A stretch of DNA of 64,000 bases. It comes from an uncultured Collinsella sp. (GTDB lineage Bacteria > Actinomycetota > Coriobacteriia > Coriobacteriales > Coriobacteriaceae). The notes under the pieces are model-generated. The model did no database searches. It was not told the DNA's origin and saw only the letters and a list, made by a program, of their open reading frames with translations. The translations under genes and the position numbers were made by a program. The DNA is taken from the NCBI GenBank assembly GCA_937950325.1, contig CALFDJ010000046.1, forward strand, positions 1 to 64,000, written 5' to 3'. This document shows positions 25,805-33,992 of this stretch, in pieces. Position 1 is the stretch's first letter, and each line of letters opens with the position of its first letter.

Positions 25805-26896
25805 ATGAAGCGTTTCGTCAGCCTTTATTCGGGAGCGGGCGGTCTCGACCTCGGCTTCATCGCCGCCGGGTTCACCCCCGTATTTGCGAACGATATCAAC
25901 TCGGACGCCATGAAAACCTACGCTGCCGCGATGGACGCGATCTCGAAGAAGACCGGCAAAACACTGAGCCACAGGATAGTCACGGGAGATATTAGGGAAG
26001 TTGAGGAACTGCCCGGAAGGGGTTCGGCGGAGCTAGTCATTGGGGGACCGCCCTGTCAGGGCTTCTCGGTCGCGGGGAAGATGGACCCGAACGACCCCCG
26101 CTCGCGTCACGTCTTCGACTTCCTCGGCATGGTCGAGAGGGTCCAGCCCCAAGCGTTCGTGATGGAGAACGTCAAGGCACTCGCCAAGAACAAACGCTGG
26201 GCTGGAACTATTGCCGACATCCGCAAGAAGGCGGAAGAGATTGGCTACAAAACCAACCTTGAGGTGCTGAACAGTGCCAATTACGGCGTCCCGCAGACCA
26301 GAGAGCGCATGTTCCTTGTCGGGATCAAGGACCCCTGCATCGAGTACAACTACCCGCAGCCGACAGTCAAGGAATGGGTGGGTGTGGCCGACGCCCTGCG
26401 CGGGCTGCCTCCTCTCGGCGAGCCGGGCAATGATCAGACTTGCAAGGCGAAGGTGACTACGGCAAAAAGCCCCGTGCTCCGCCCGTCGCCGTTTGCAGGC
26501 ATGCTGTTCAACGGCCAAGGCCGCCCGATGGACATGGACAAGCCCGCGCCGACGCTTCCCGCCTCAATGGGCGGGAACAGAACGCCGATTGTCGATCAAG
26601 AGACGCTCGAAACCGGAGCGACCCAATGGGTCGAGAAATACCACGAAGAGCTTCAGAAAGGCGGGAAAGTAGCCGATAGCGTTCCTCCTCGCCTTCGCCG
26701 CATCTCGGTCCAGGAAGCCGCCACCATACAGACCTTCCCGAGGGATATGCCTTGGTATGGTTCGCAATGCTCCCGCTATCGGCAAATTGGAAACGCCGTT
26801 CCTCCCAAGATGGCCTTTGCGGTTGCGCAATCTGTCGCAGAAGCCCTTGGCATGGATATAGACGCAAACCCCTCTCTGCTTGACGAGCTAGGTTAG
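25805..26896 (+). CDS. DNA (cytosine-5-)-methyltransferase
   Basis: The 363-residue enzyme has the ordered C5-methyltransferase motifs: I LYSGAGGLDLGF (7-18), IV GGPPCQGFSVAG with the catalytic Cys (about 80-91), VI MENV (about 119), VIII QTRERMFLVG (about 163-172) and X QIGNAVPPKMA near 330. The region between VIII and X (about 200-300) is the target-recognition domain; its site cannot be read from sequence. GGAGGATT lies upstream of the ATG. It is probably the modification arm of the adjacent unit. Confidence 0.95.
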   Translation: MKRFVSLYSGAGGLDLGFIAAGFTPVFANDINSDAMKTYAAAMDAISKKTGKTLSHRIVTGDIREVEELPGRGSAELVIGGPPCQGFSVAGKMDPNDPRSRHVFDFLGMVERVQPQAFVMENVKALAKNKRWAGTIADIRKKAEEIGYKTNLEVLNSANYGVPQTRERMFLVGIKDPCIEYNYPQPTVKEWVGVADALRGLPPLGEPGNDQTCKAKVTTAKSPVLRPSPFAGMLFNGQGRPMDMDKPAPTLPASMGGNRTPIVDQETLETGATQWVEKYHEELQKGGKVADSVPPRLRRISVQEAATIQTFPRDMPWYGSQCSRYRQIGNAVPPKMAFAVAQSVAEALGMDIDANPSLLDELG

Positions 26897-26918
26897 ACAA
26901 TAAGGGCCCGCAATGTGG

Positions 26919-27113
26919 CTACCGCCCCAAAACTTTGCCGAGGGTTTCATCCAAGCTCTCCCGCTCGAGGTCTGCAAGGTCCAGTCGATAACTCAAATCG
27001 CGAATGCGATCCGGAACGTCCTTGAGAAAGTTGTTAGTCCTGGCAGAATAGCATCGTATATCACGAACAAGATAAGCAGTTTTTAGCCCCTTTTCATCTG
27101 CCCTGAGAAGCTG
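26919..27113 (-). pseudogene. Possible C-terminal gene remnant
   Basis: On the minus strand 64 codons are open up to a TAG at 26919, reading LLRADEKGLKTAYLVRDIRC ... LDETLGKVLGR. The composition is protein-like (charged heptads and a plausible terminal helix), but there is no start codon and an in-frame stop lies immediately upstream. It looks like the 3' end of a lost gene. The rest of 27114-27450 holds no gene I can support; 27318-27362 resembles part of the decayed element at 31270-31310. Confidence 0.35.
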
Positions 27114-27452
27114 CTACAGGTTTATGAAGCCGGTCGTTCAACAACATGTCCCGCAAAAGAGCATACGGCCTTTAATTTGCATCAGATTCTAAACGTCACG
27201 CATGAGAAATCAGCGAGGCCCCAAGTTAAAGCGAGAGCCGAACTCACTCACGGCACGCTACAGCCGTGAACCCTCCAAGCCCGCCAGCCGTTCAGATGTT
27301 CCAAATGATATACAGCTTGAAACCTGGCGACTTGAATCGAAGGTCATTCCTGGGACTATCGGTAGGCAGCCTATCTGCATGCGTTGATCTATCAAATTGG
27401 CCTTGATGCCAAGGTATATCCAACACTCGACCACCGTTCTCAGCACATCTCC

Positions 27453-27800
27453 TTACCTCCCCTCCAACTTCAGCTGCAGCAGCAGATCACTCAGCTCAGG
27501 GCACTTGCTGGAAAGGCGTGTTTGAACGCACTCGCCCATCCCCCATCGCTGGCGGATCTCCTGGGCGTGCGGACTCACGTGATAGTCCCCGTTCATCACT
27601 TGTTTGAGTAGTTTGGCGGTCACGCGGGCATCGGCTAGGGCACTGTGGGCGTGGCACGTCGACTCGTCGAACTCGATGTCAAACCACGTTGCCGCGTCAC
27701 CCAAAGAGACGCACCCGTGGCTGCCCACGTCCATGATCGAGGTATAAAACGCCCGCAGGTCGGCCCAGTCCGTAGGAAAGCCAGCAAGGCTGACGTGCTT
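27453..27800 (-). pseudogene. Truncated duplicate of the DEDDh exonuclease gene
   Basis: The minus-strand frame ends with a sequence nearly identical to the last ~110 residues of the exonuclease at 29183-29917: FPTDWADL, MDVGSHGCVSL, HAHSALADARVTAKLLKQVM, LSSKCPELSDLLL. Similarity stops near 27800 and the catalytic N-terminal DxE segment is missing, so it cannot be active. Together with the intact gene it brackets the 411-aa ORF. Confidence 0.85.
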
Positions 27801-27904
27801 CGTCCACTAATCGTCCTCGAACCGCCACTAGTCCGTCCCGTCCCAGCAGGCCGCTCAACGGTGAGATAATGCCCACGACTATCAACGTAAGCAAGGAGCA
27901 CGCT

Positions 27905-29140
27905 ATGGCAGACAACGAGACCAAACCCTCGGCGGATGACGGCCGAGAGGAACTCGTGGCAAAACAACTCGCATCCACCAAAATCCACCTCGCGCTCACT
28001 CAGGAGCGGGCGGACGTCTCCGGCGCCATCAAGCTCCCGCTCGAACGAGTCCCCCAGCTCGGCATAGCGCTCGCCTCACTTCCCTCGACATTCCGCACCG
28101 TCACCAATACGGTGAGTGTGCCTATGCTGCTCCGGCCAACCGACAAGTTTGGCAATCCGCTTGACCCATCGATACTTCAATCGTTCAAGGACGGCAGCGG
28201 CCTCATGGGGTCCTACCGCGATGCGGCCAAGGGTTTCGGGCAGGCGCGCCTCCACGTAGTCGAGGGCGACATCGCCACAAGCGTCACGCAGGTGCCTTAC
28301 GATCCAACGTCGTTGTTCATGGCAGCCGCAATCGCGCAGATAAACCAAAAGCTCGACTCCATCCAGGAGTCCGTCGACGAAATGTTCGAGTACATGCGTC
28401 AGCGCGACAAGGCCAACATGCGTGGCGATCTCAAGACGCTCGCAGATATCCTCAACGGTTACAGCTTCAACTGCGGCGACGCCACCTACATGGCCAACGC
28501 CCATATGAAGGTGCTCGACATCGAGCACGCGTCCACGCGTGACATGGAACTCTTCCGCTCGCAGGCGCAGGCGGACCTGAAAAAGAAAGGGTTCATCGAG
28601 GTGCGAGACGACGTGAAAAGGCGTCTCGACCAGGTTCTCGACTATCTCAAGGACTACCAGCTCGCCACCTATATCCACGCGTTCTCGCTGTTCCTCGAGC
28701 CCATGCTCACCCAGAACTTCGAGCCCGCAAAGCTCGCAGACACTGCCGCAAAAATCGAAGCGGACTCGCTTGCGTACCGCGAGCTCTACACCGAGTGTTA
28801 CGACGCACTCGAGGCAAGCGCTGCCGACACTATCGACGTGGCACTTCTGGGCGGCATCGCGTCCGCTGGCAAGATGCTCGGTCGCGTCATCGCGGCGACG
28901 CCCATCGGCGAGTTCACGCCCATAGACGAGGCGCTTGAGGGTGCAGGAGAGGACATCGGCAGGTTCAACGACGAGCAATCCGAGAAACTCATCGAGAAGC
29001 TCCACCAGGCAAAGACGCCCGACGTCGCGCCGTTCAGGCAGAGCATAATGGAGATCGACACCCTCTACAACCGCCCCACGCAAATCGCCGTGGACGCCGA
29101 GAACGTCTACATCCTGCCTGCCGAGCAGCAGGAAGAGTAG
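27905..29140 (+). CDS. Unknown 411-aa helical protein with a hydrophobic patch
   Basis: I do not recognise a family. The start at 27905 is chosen for AAGGAG 7 nt upstream. Residues about 140-175 (QINQKLDSIQESVDEMFEYM) look like a coiled coil; most of the rest is charged helix. Residues about 315-340 (DVALLGGIASAGKMLGRVIA) form a small-residue-rich hydrophobic stretch that could insert in a membrane. The layout recalls helical pore-forming or phage-defence effectors, but that is a guess. It lies between the truncated and intact exonuclease copies. Confidence 0.7.
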   Translation: MADNETKPSADDGREELVAKQLASTKIHLALTQERADVSGAIKLPLERVPQLGIALASLPSTFRTVTNTVSVPMLLRPTDKFGNPLDPSILQSFKDGSGLMGSYRDAAKGFGQARLHVVEGDIATSVTQVPYDPTSLFMAAAIAQINQKLDSIQESVDEMFEYMRQRDKANMRGDLKTLADILNGYSFNCGDATYMANAHMKVLDIEHASTRDMELFRSQAQADLKKKGFIEVRDDVKRRLDQVLDYLKDYQLATYIHAFSLFLEPMLTQNFEPAKLADTAAKIEADSLAYRELYTECYDALEASAADTIDVALLGGIASAGKMLGRVIAATPIGEFTPIDEALEGAGEDIGRFNDEQSEKLIEKLHQAKTPDVAPFRQSIMEIDTLYNRPTQIAVDAENVYILPAEQQEE

Positions 29141-29182
29141 CGATACACGACAGGCACGCGCCACGCAGACAGCTAACGCCCC

Positions 29183-29917
29183 CTATCTCCCCTCCGCCTT
29201 CAGCTTCAGCAGCAGATCGCTCAGCTCGGGGCACTTGCTGGAAAGGCGTGTCTGGGCTCGCTCGCCCATCCCCCACCGCTGGCGGACTTCCTGGGCACGC
29301 GGGCTCACGTGGTAGCCCCCGTCCATTACCTGCTTGAGCAACTTAGCGGTCACGCGCGCATCGGCTAGGGCGCTGTGGGCGTGACCCGTCGACTCGTCGA
29401 ACTCGATGCCAAACCACGTTGCCGCGTCACTCAAAGAGACACACCCGTGGCTGCCCACGTCCATGATCGAGGTGTAAAACGCCTGCAGGTCGGCCCAGTC
29501 CGTAGGAAATGCGGAAAGGTCGATGTGCTTTGCCTGGCACTCGGTCAAAAGCTGTCGACGATCCGCCCCACTCCAACAAACCACCTGGGCGGAGTAGCGA
29601 CCGATCCAATCGCTGAGCCTTTTGATCACCACATAGAGCGGATCGGCCATCGCGGTGTCCACAGCCGATATCCCCGTAAGCTCGCGGACGGGATACGCAA
29701 CGCCTTCGGTAAATTCTGTCTGCACAAACTGCGAGAACTCACCCATAACGTTGCCGTGGTAATCGAGCTTGACGGCGCCGGCCTCAATAATCTCATTGCG
29801 CAGCCCACGGCGCTGGCGCTGCTTTGGCACCGGCGCAAACTCAAAGTCCAGCACAATCTGGCGCGCAAAGTTCGTCGTATCGATAGCCGAGATACACGGC
29901 GTCTTTTCAGCTGACAC
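29183..29917 (-). CDS. DEDDh-family 3'-5' exonuclease
   Basis: The 244-residue protein has the DnaQ-like RNase T fold: VLDFEFAP (Asp-x-Glu, about 22-29), a middle Asp in WSGADRRQLL, and the final HSALADARVTA with the His and Asp five residues apart. It probably degrades DNA or RNA 3' ends. I chose a GTG start at 29917 with AGAAAGG 8 nt upstream; an ATG-initiated longer frame adds 36 residues lacking family features. Its C-terminal half is duplicated at 27453-27800. Confidence 0.82.
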   Translation of the reverse strand: MSAEKTPCISAIDTTNFARQIVLDFEFAPVPKQRQRRGLRNEIIEAGAVKLDYHGNVMGEFSQFVQTEFTEGVAYPVRELTGISAVDTAMADPLYVVIKRLSDWIGRYSAQVVCWSGADRRQLLTECQAKHIDLSAFPTDWADLQAFYTSIMDVGSHGCVSLSDAATWFGIEFDESTGHAHSALADARVTAKLLKQVMDGGYHVSPRAQEVRQRWGMGERAQTRLSSKCPELSDLLLKLKAEGR

Positions 29918-29961
29918 GGTTAGGGCCTTTCTCCGTTGCCTGCCGCTTGCTACATAGGCGG

Positions 29962-30063
29962 CTACATTGCCGTAAGGATAGGCGCCCGCGCGGACATGAA
30001 ATCGCCCAGCGCGGCCACCCGGCACCCTTGCGTAAAGCCGCGCTTTGAGATGGCCACGTCGCT
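29962..30063 (-). pseudogene. Remnant of the 3' end of a DUF234 ATPase gene
   Basis: Thirty-odd codons on the minus strand read DVAISKRGFTQGCRVAALGD, matching the C-terminal FSKHGFTQGCRDTAESRGDV of the ATPase at 32006-33412. No upstream coding sequence remains. It suggests the region once held another copy of that ATPase, or was rearranged with it. Confidence 0.5.
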
Positions 30064-30071
30064 GTTATTAG

Positions 30072-30111
30072 CGAACATATATTCGTATTTATGACTGCAG
30101 TTTGATAGACT
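30072..30111 (+). promoter_or_regulatory. Candidate LexA-type box overlapping a promoter
   Basis: CGAACATATATTCG at 30072-30085 differs by one base from the gram-positive SOS consensus CGAAC-N4-GTTCG. It overlaps a weak -35 (TTCGTA, 30082-30087) that precedes TAGACT (30106-30111) by 18 nt. The predicted transcript begins near 30118, about 58 nt before the small hydrophobic ORF at 30176. Confidence 0.5.
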
Positions 30112-30175
30112 GGTTATTGTTGACGGCAGTTCCATGTGCCGGGCAGCGCCCTCCATGCGACGGGAGGTGATGCCC

Positions 30176-30301
30176 ATGACCGATCTGATTGATTTCGTGA
30201 AGCTCCTGACCGCTTTGGTCTCGCTCCTCACGGCGCTTATCGGACTTTCCGAGGCACTCAAGCAGCGTTCGAAGCATAAAAAGAGGAGTCGACGCCGTTA
30301 A
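30176..30301 (+). CDS. Small hydrophobic peptide, candidate type I toxin (41 aa)
   Basis: The ORF starts MTDLIDFVKLLTALVSLLTA and ends with a strongly basic tail (KQRSKHKKRSRRR): one transmembrane helix (about 5-26) and about 13 Lys/Arg-rich residues, the profile of membrane-acting type I toxins. GGGAGGTGA lies 7 nt before the ATG. In the leader, CCTCC at 30150-30156 can pair with this Shine-Dalgarno sequence, so translation may be held off. A convergent antisense promoter lies just downstream, and a decayed copy lies at 31290-31420. I do not recognise a named toxin family. Confidence 0.6.
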   Translation: MTDLIDFVKLLTALVSLLTALIGLSEALKQRSKHKKRSRRR

Positions 30302-30363
30302 GGCATTGACCCCTTGATCAAAGCAACGGCGCTGCCCAGCTATCCACAACTTGGGCTGCCGTC
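30277..30363 (-). ncRNA. Candidate antisense RNA antitoxin
   Basis: The predicted RNA starts near 30363 and runs leftward across the stop codon into the 3' end of the 41-aa ORF. It can close on itself (GTCGACG near the 5' end with CGTCGAC near the 3' end), carries an internal stem (GCAGCCCA with TGGGCAGC), and ends at CTCTTTTTATG on the minus strand, a plausible Rho-independent end. The overlap with the toxin mRNA is about 25 codon-region bases plus the 3' UTR. Confidence 0.5.
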
Positions 30364-30369
30364 GACCTT

Positions 30370-30398
30370 ATTCTACCCACGGACATTGAGTTTAACAA
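30370..30398 (-). promoter_or_regulatory. Promoter of the candidate antisense RNA
   Basis: TTGTTA (30393-30398) and TAGAAT (30370-30375) are separated by exactly 17 nt on the minus strand. The decayed copy keeps the same arrangement (TTGGTA-N17-TAGAAT near 31480-31510), which supports selection on this promoter. Confidence 0.6.
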
Positions 30399-30456
30399 AT
30401 GGTTTTTCGGTAGCGAAGCCTCGGCGCCCGCTCCTGCGTTCGCTCAACTCGTCGCT

Positions 30457-31110
30457 CTACTCCAGCCACCACTCAACATCCACGGAGCACTCGACCTCGA
30501 TGGGCTCTGGCTCCAGCACCGTCACCTTGGAATCAGCCGATCCCGCAGGAGCTCCGAGCGCAAAATCGGCCGCACTTGCATAGCAAAGCCGATTCATGCT
30601 GCCAAGCTGACTGTTGTAGGAGATATGCTTGACGCCATCCAGCTTAGAACCCGATGCCGCCGCAAGCGCCTGCGCATTGTTGCGGGCTCGCTCGACGGCG
30701 CGGGCGATGAGGGCATCCTCGGCAGCACGCCGGTCGGCTAGATCAAAACCTACGCTCATGTCGGCGCGCGAACCGCAGGTGTTAAGAGCCGTCCATATAG
30801 CGGCGACATCGACAGCGTCAATCGACGCGGCGATTGTGCCGTAGGCATGGTAGCTATAACCAGTGATCGTCGCCTTTCTGCGTGTCGTTCGCGCGTAGCA
30901 GGCGTAACCGCGACACGTTAGCTCACCATCCAAACCAAAGGGAGCCAATGCCGTAGCGACCTTAACGCGATCGGCGTTGTAGTCGTCCAGGCACGCCTCC
31001 TTGGTATCGAAGCTTCCTCCAAAGCAGATGCTACACACGACGCGATCGGGCATCACCTCGTCCTCGATCTCGGCGCCAACGCTCACGAACCCAGCTTTGT
31101 CCGTCGACAT
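30457..31110 (-). CDS. SIMPL-domain (DUF541) protein
   Basis: The 217-residue protein resembles the SIMPL/DUF541 family: a repeated beta-alpha unit with GYSYHAYGTIAAS, VGFDLADRRAAEDALIARAV (the long helix) and NAQALAAASGSKLDGVKHIS. Members are usually periplasmic or secreted; this one has no signal peptide, so it is probably cytoplasmic. I chose the ATG at 31110 (GAAAGGA upstream). Its role is unknown. The upstream DNA (31125-31190) resembles that before the exonuclease gene. Confidence 0.72.
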   Translation of the reverse strand: MSTDKAGFVSVGAEIEDEVMPDRVVCSICFGGSFDTKEACLDDYNADRVKVATALAPFGLDGELTCRGYACYARTTRRKATITGYSYHAYGTIAASIDAVDVAAIWTALNTCGSRADMSVGFDLADRRAAEDALIARAVERARNNAQALAAASGSKLDGVKHISYNSQLGSMNRLCYASAADFALGAPAGSADSKVTVLEPEPIEVECSVDVEWWLE

Positions 31111-31289
31111 GACATCCGTCCTTTCCACGAATGACTACGTTGCGGTAAGCGTAGCCGCCCGTGCGGACACAAAAATGGGATGCTGTGCCACGCGCGCCAA
31201 GCACACGCCATACAGTCGACCCCAAGAGCGCCGCCCACTCTATTCAAATGGATGAAAAAGATTGAGGCCCGGTGACTTGAATCAGAGGT

Positions 31290-31530
31290 CATCCCGGGCC
31301 CATCAGAGCTCGTAGAGCTCTTGGTTGCTTTGGTCTCGCTTTTCACAGCGCTTATCGAACTTTCCGAGGCACTCAAGCAGCGTTCGAAGCATAACAAGTC
31401 GCTGCCATTAAGGCACTGACCTCTTGACCAAGCAACGGCGCTGCCCAGCTATCACCCTTGGGCTGCCGTCAGCTTTATTCTATCCGCGAGCATCTGGTTT
31501 ACCAAATGGATTTTCGGTAAAGGAAACACG
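31290..31530 (+). pseudogene. Decayed copy of the toxin/antisense-RNA element
   Basis: From about 31325 to 31420 the DNA matches 30207-30308 closely (LVALVSLFTALIELSEALKQ in frame), and 31410-31525 matches the antisense promoter region 30299-30421. The copy lacks an ATG and a good Shine-Dalgarno, has no LexA-type box, and the T-run that would end the antisense RNA is lost. The -35/-10 pair is kept. Confidence 0.7.
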
Positions 31531-31649
31531 GCACGCCCGCAAAACCACTACGCCCCAAGTGCCGCCATGGGGATCACCGCCACGCCGTCGTCGTGTGTGC
31601 AGGCAATGCTTCCCTTTCCAACCACAACCGCCAAAAACGCCGGCGCGGT

Positions 31650-31960
31650 ATTCTAAGACGCGCTTTCCACTTGAAGCCATGTCGATTCTGGGACACAGTT
31701 TCCGCTTGAAGCCCATCCGGAAAGCACGTCCCATTCCGAGGCTTGAATCCGGGACGCAGTTTCCACTTGAGCTCCTGACGGGAAAGCACGTCCCACTCTG
31801 AAGCTCGATTCCGGAATACAGCTTCCGCCAGAGACCTCAACCGGAAACGGCATCCCACTCTGGAGCCAGAATCCGGGACGCATCTTCCTCTTGAGGGCTG
31901 ATCCGGAAAGTGCGTCCCAGTCTGAGCGCTCATTCCGGGATGCAATTTCCGCTGGCAGCC
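31650..31960. repeat. Hairpin-forming 62-bp tandem repeat array 1 (about five units)
   Basis: Degenerate units of 62-63 bp each contain ATTCCGGGACGCAGTTTCC followed after about 17 nt by GGAAAGCACGTCCC. The two parts are inverted complements, so each unit can form a two-part stem. The array fills the gap between the decayed toxin copy and the DUF234 ATPase gene. No gene fits this stretch. Confidence 0.8.
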
Positions 31961-32005
31961 AGTACGACAACAGAGGGCCCCGTTCCAGCCATTCGAGGAC
32001 AGGCT

Positions 32006-33412
32006 TTACCCCCGAGCAGCGTTATCCCGCTCACACATCTCAGCAAACGAGATCAGCTTGACGTCTCCCCTACTCTCCGCGGTATCCCGACATCCCTGCG
32101 TAAAGCCGTGCTTCGAGAAGATCACGTAGCTTTTATGCTGCCGCCTAAAGAGCTCGCTTCGGTACACGAGTTTTTCCAGAACATCCTCGCCCACCGGTTC
32201 ATTGCGCCATTTGCACTCCGCAAACAGCGCAGTGCCCTCGCCATCGTCAACAATCAAGTCGATTTCTTCCTGCGTATGCGTGCGATTATCCGTCCCCCAC
32301 CAGCGCCCGACGCTCGCCGGAACCACATCAAGCTGGCCCGCCCGCGCGAGTTCGTACACGTATTGTCTGCATATAAGCTCAAAGACCGTACCCATGTAAT
32401 CCGATACGTGCGGTTCAATGCGCTTATACGCCATCTCGGGCATATCGTTTTGAATCAGGCCGATGTTCTGCGGAACAAACTTGTACCAGAACCTAAACAT
32501 CTGGTCGCTCAGCAGATACACGGCTCGCTTATTGCTCGTCTCGTTTAGGGGCAGCTCGCGCTCGACAATCCCAAGCGACGCCAGCTTATCCACATAGCTC
32601 TTTACGTTGCTCGCAGGGATTCCCGTGGAGCTCGCAATCTCCGAGATCTTCGAGCGCCCCTGGGCAATTGCCTGCACGATCGCGTCATATTGCTCGGGAT
32701 TGCGGCACTCTTGCAATAGCAGGTTACTCGGCTCCTCAAAGAGATAGCCCGTAGGAGTAAGAAAAAGACGCTTGATGTTGTCCTTGAGCGGTGCGGCAGG
32801 ATCGACTTTCTCGATATATGCAGGAATGCCGCCCGTCATGCCATAGCAAACTGCAGCGTCTTCGCGACTCATGCTCTGCCACAGGCCGAGGGTCGTCGTA
32901 AAATCAAGCGGCATGATCTTAAACTGGGCCGTACGCCTACCGTATAGCGGGCTCTCGTAGCCCAACACCTGCTCTTCCATAAACGAAAGCGACGACCCGC
33001 ACAGGATAAGCATAAGCTTGGTCTCTTTGTACAAGTGATCGATCTTGTCTTGCAGCAACGAACTGATCTCGGGATTCGATTGGGCGAGATAAGGATACTC
33101 GTCGATCACGACAATCAAACGTTCCGTGCGAGCCATGGTAGCCAATGCATCGTACGCCTCGTCAAAACTACGAAACGACACGCCAGCAACACCAACGGAG
33201 CCCGCAAGTATCGCCTGGCTAAAGCCATGCAGGTTTGCCTCTGCATTGGTACGACGAGCTTGAAAGTAAATAGCCTTCTTGCCTTGGATGAACTCTGTGA
33301 TAAGACGCGTTTTGCCCACGCGACGGCGGCCGTAAATCACAGGCATCTCAAAGGAGCCCGTGCCATACAGTCGATTGAGCTCGGACATTTCCGCTGTTCT
33401 TCCGATAAACAT
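32006..33412 (-). CDS. DUF234-type AAA ATPase with nuclease-like C-terminus
   Basis: The 468-residue protein has an ATPase_2 P-loop domain (YGRRRVGKTRLITEF at about 27-41; Walker B LIVVIDEYPYL at about 99), a winged-helix region (about 255-330), and a C-terminal DUF234 domain in which EEIDLIVDD and ALFAECKWR form a PD-(D/E)XK-like D...ExK core (about 395-420). Members are mobile, poorly understood and common in archaea and gut anaerobes. A 22-bp palindrome lies just upstream. Confidence 0.85.
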   Translation of the reverse strand: MFIGRTAEMSELNRLYGTGSFEMPVIYGRRRVGKTRLITEFIQGKKAIYFQARRTNAEANLHGFSQAILAGSVGVAGVSFRSFDEAYDALATMARTERLIVVIDEYPYLAQSNPEISSLLQDKIDHLYKETKLMLILCGSSLSFMEEQVLGYESPLYGRRTAQFKIMPLDFTTTLGLWQSMSREDAAVCYGMTGGIPAYIEKVDPAAPLKDNIKRLFLTPTGYLFEEPSNLLLQECRNPEQYDAIVQAIAQGRSKISEIASSTGIPASNVKSYVDKLASLGIVERELPLNETSNKRAVYLLSDQMFRFWYKFVPQNIGLIQNDMPEMAYKRIEPHVSDYMGTVFELICRQYVYELARAGQLDVVPASVGRWWGTDNRTHTQEEIDLIVDDGEGTALFAECKWRNEPVGEDVLEKLVYRSELFRRQHKSYVIFSKHGFTQGCRDTAESRGDVKLISFAEMCERDNAARG

Positions 33413-33430
33413 AGGACCATCCTTCCTTTA

Positions 33431-33480
33431 CGTTATAGCTAGCTATATTATACCTTCCTATAATATAGCTAGCTATAACG
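33431..33480. repeat. Perfect 22-bp A+T-rich inverted repeat
   Basis: Arms 33431-33452 and 33459-33480 are exact inverted copies around CCTTCC and contain TATAGCTAGCTATA, itself a palindrome. It lies 18 nt upstream of the DUF234 ATPase start. Its A+T content contrasts sharply with its surroundings; it could be an operator overlapping the promoter or a cruciform site. Confidence 0.85.
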
Positions 33481-33534
33481 TAATTCGACAAGCGGCGCAC
33501 GCAAAAGGGGCGGTACACCCCCGCACGTGGACCG

Positions 33535-33712
33535 TTCCGGAAAATGTATCCCGTTCTGGAGCCAAAAACTGGGCCGTAGTTTCCGCCAAACATGCCATCC
33601 GGAAAGCGCTTCCCGCTCTGAGCCTGAATTCTGGGATGCACTTTCCGCTGAAGCTTCTACCGGAAAATGCATCCCATTCCGAGCGCTCATTCCGGGTCAC
33701 GGTTTCCTCAGG
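33535..33712. repeat. Hairpin-forming 62-bp repeat array 2 (about three units)
   Basis: Three degenerate units share the pattern of array 1 (GGGATGCACTTTCC ... GGAAAATGCATCCC). The rest of 33713-33992 is noncoding and A+T-richer; nothing else is recognised there. Confidence 0.75.
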
Positions 33713-33992
33713 TACAAGGCGACAGTCCGCCGCCCTTATCACATGCCTTCAAATATGCGATCCAGAAACACAAAACAGCAGATAGAATGCTCTTTTTCAA
33801 AAAGTACACGTCCCGAAACTTACCAAGACTTCATATCTAGCTACCGTTCACGGTCGCCGATTACCACCCACCGATTCAAACAAGAAATATGTCGCCAAAA
33901 GCAGGTCATCTACCTGCATGGTTAGATTTTGGTCAGCTGAGCGGCAAGTTCCAGCTGATACGTTTTTGCTACCCAAAAGGAGGCGGTAGCTC

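Noticed and set aside
30314..30583. An 89-aa plus-strand ORF after the small hydrophobic peptide
   Set aside because: It overlaps the antisense promoter and the 3' end of the SIMPL gene and has a Ser/Arg-rich shadow composition.
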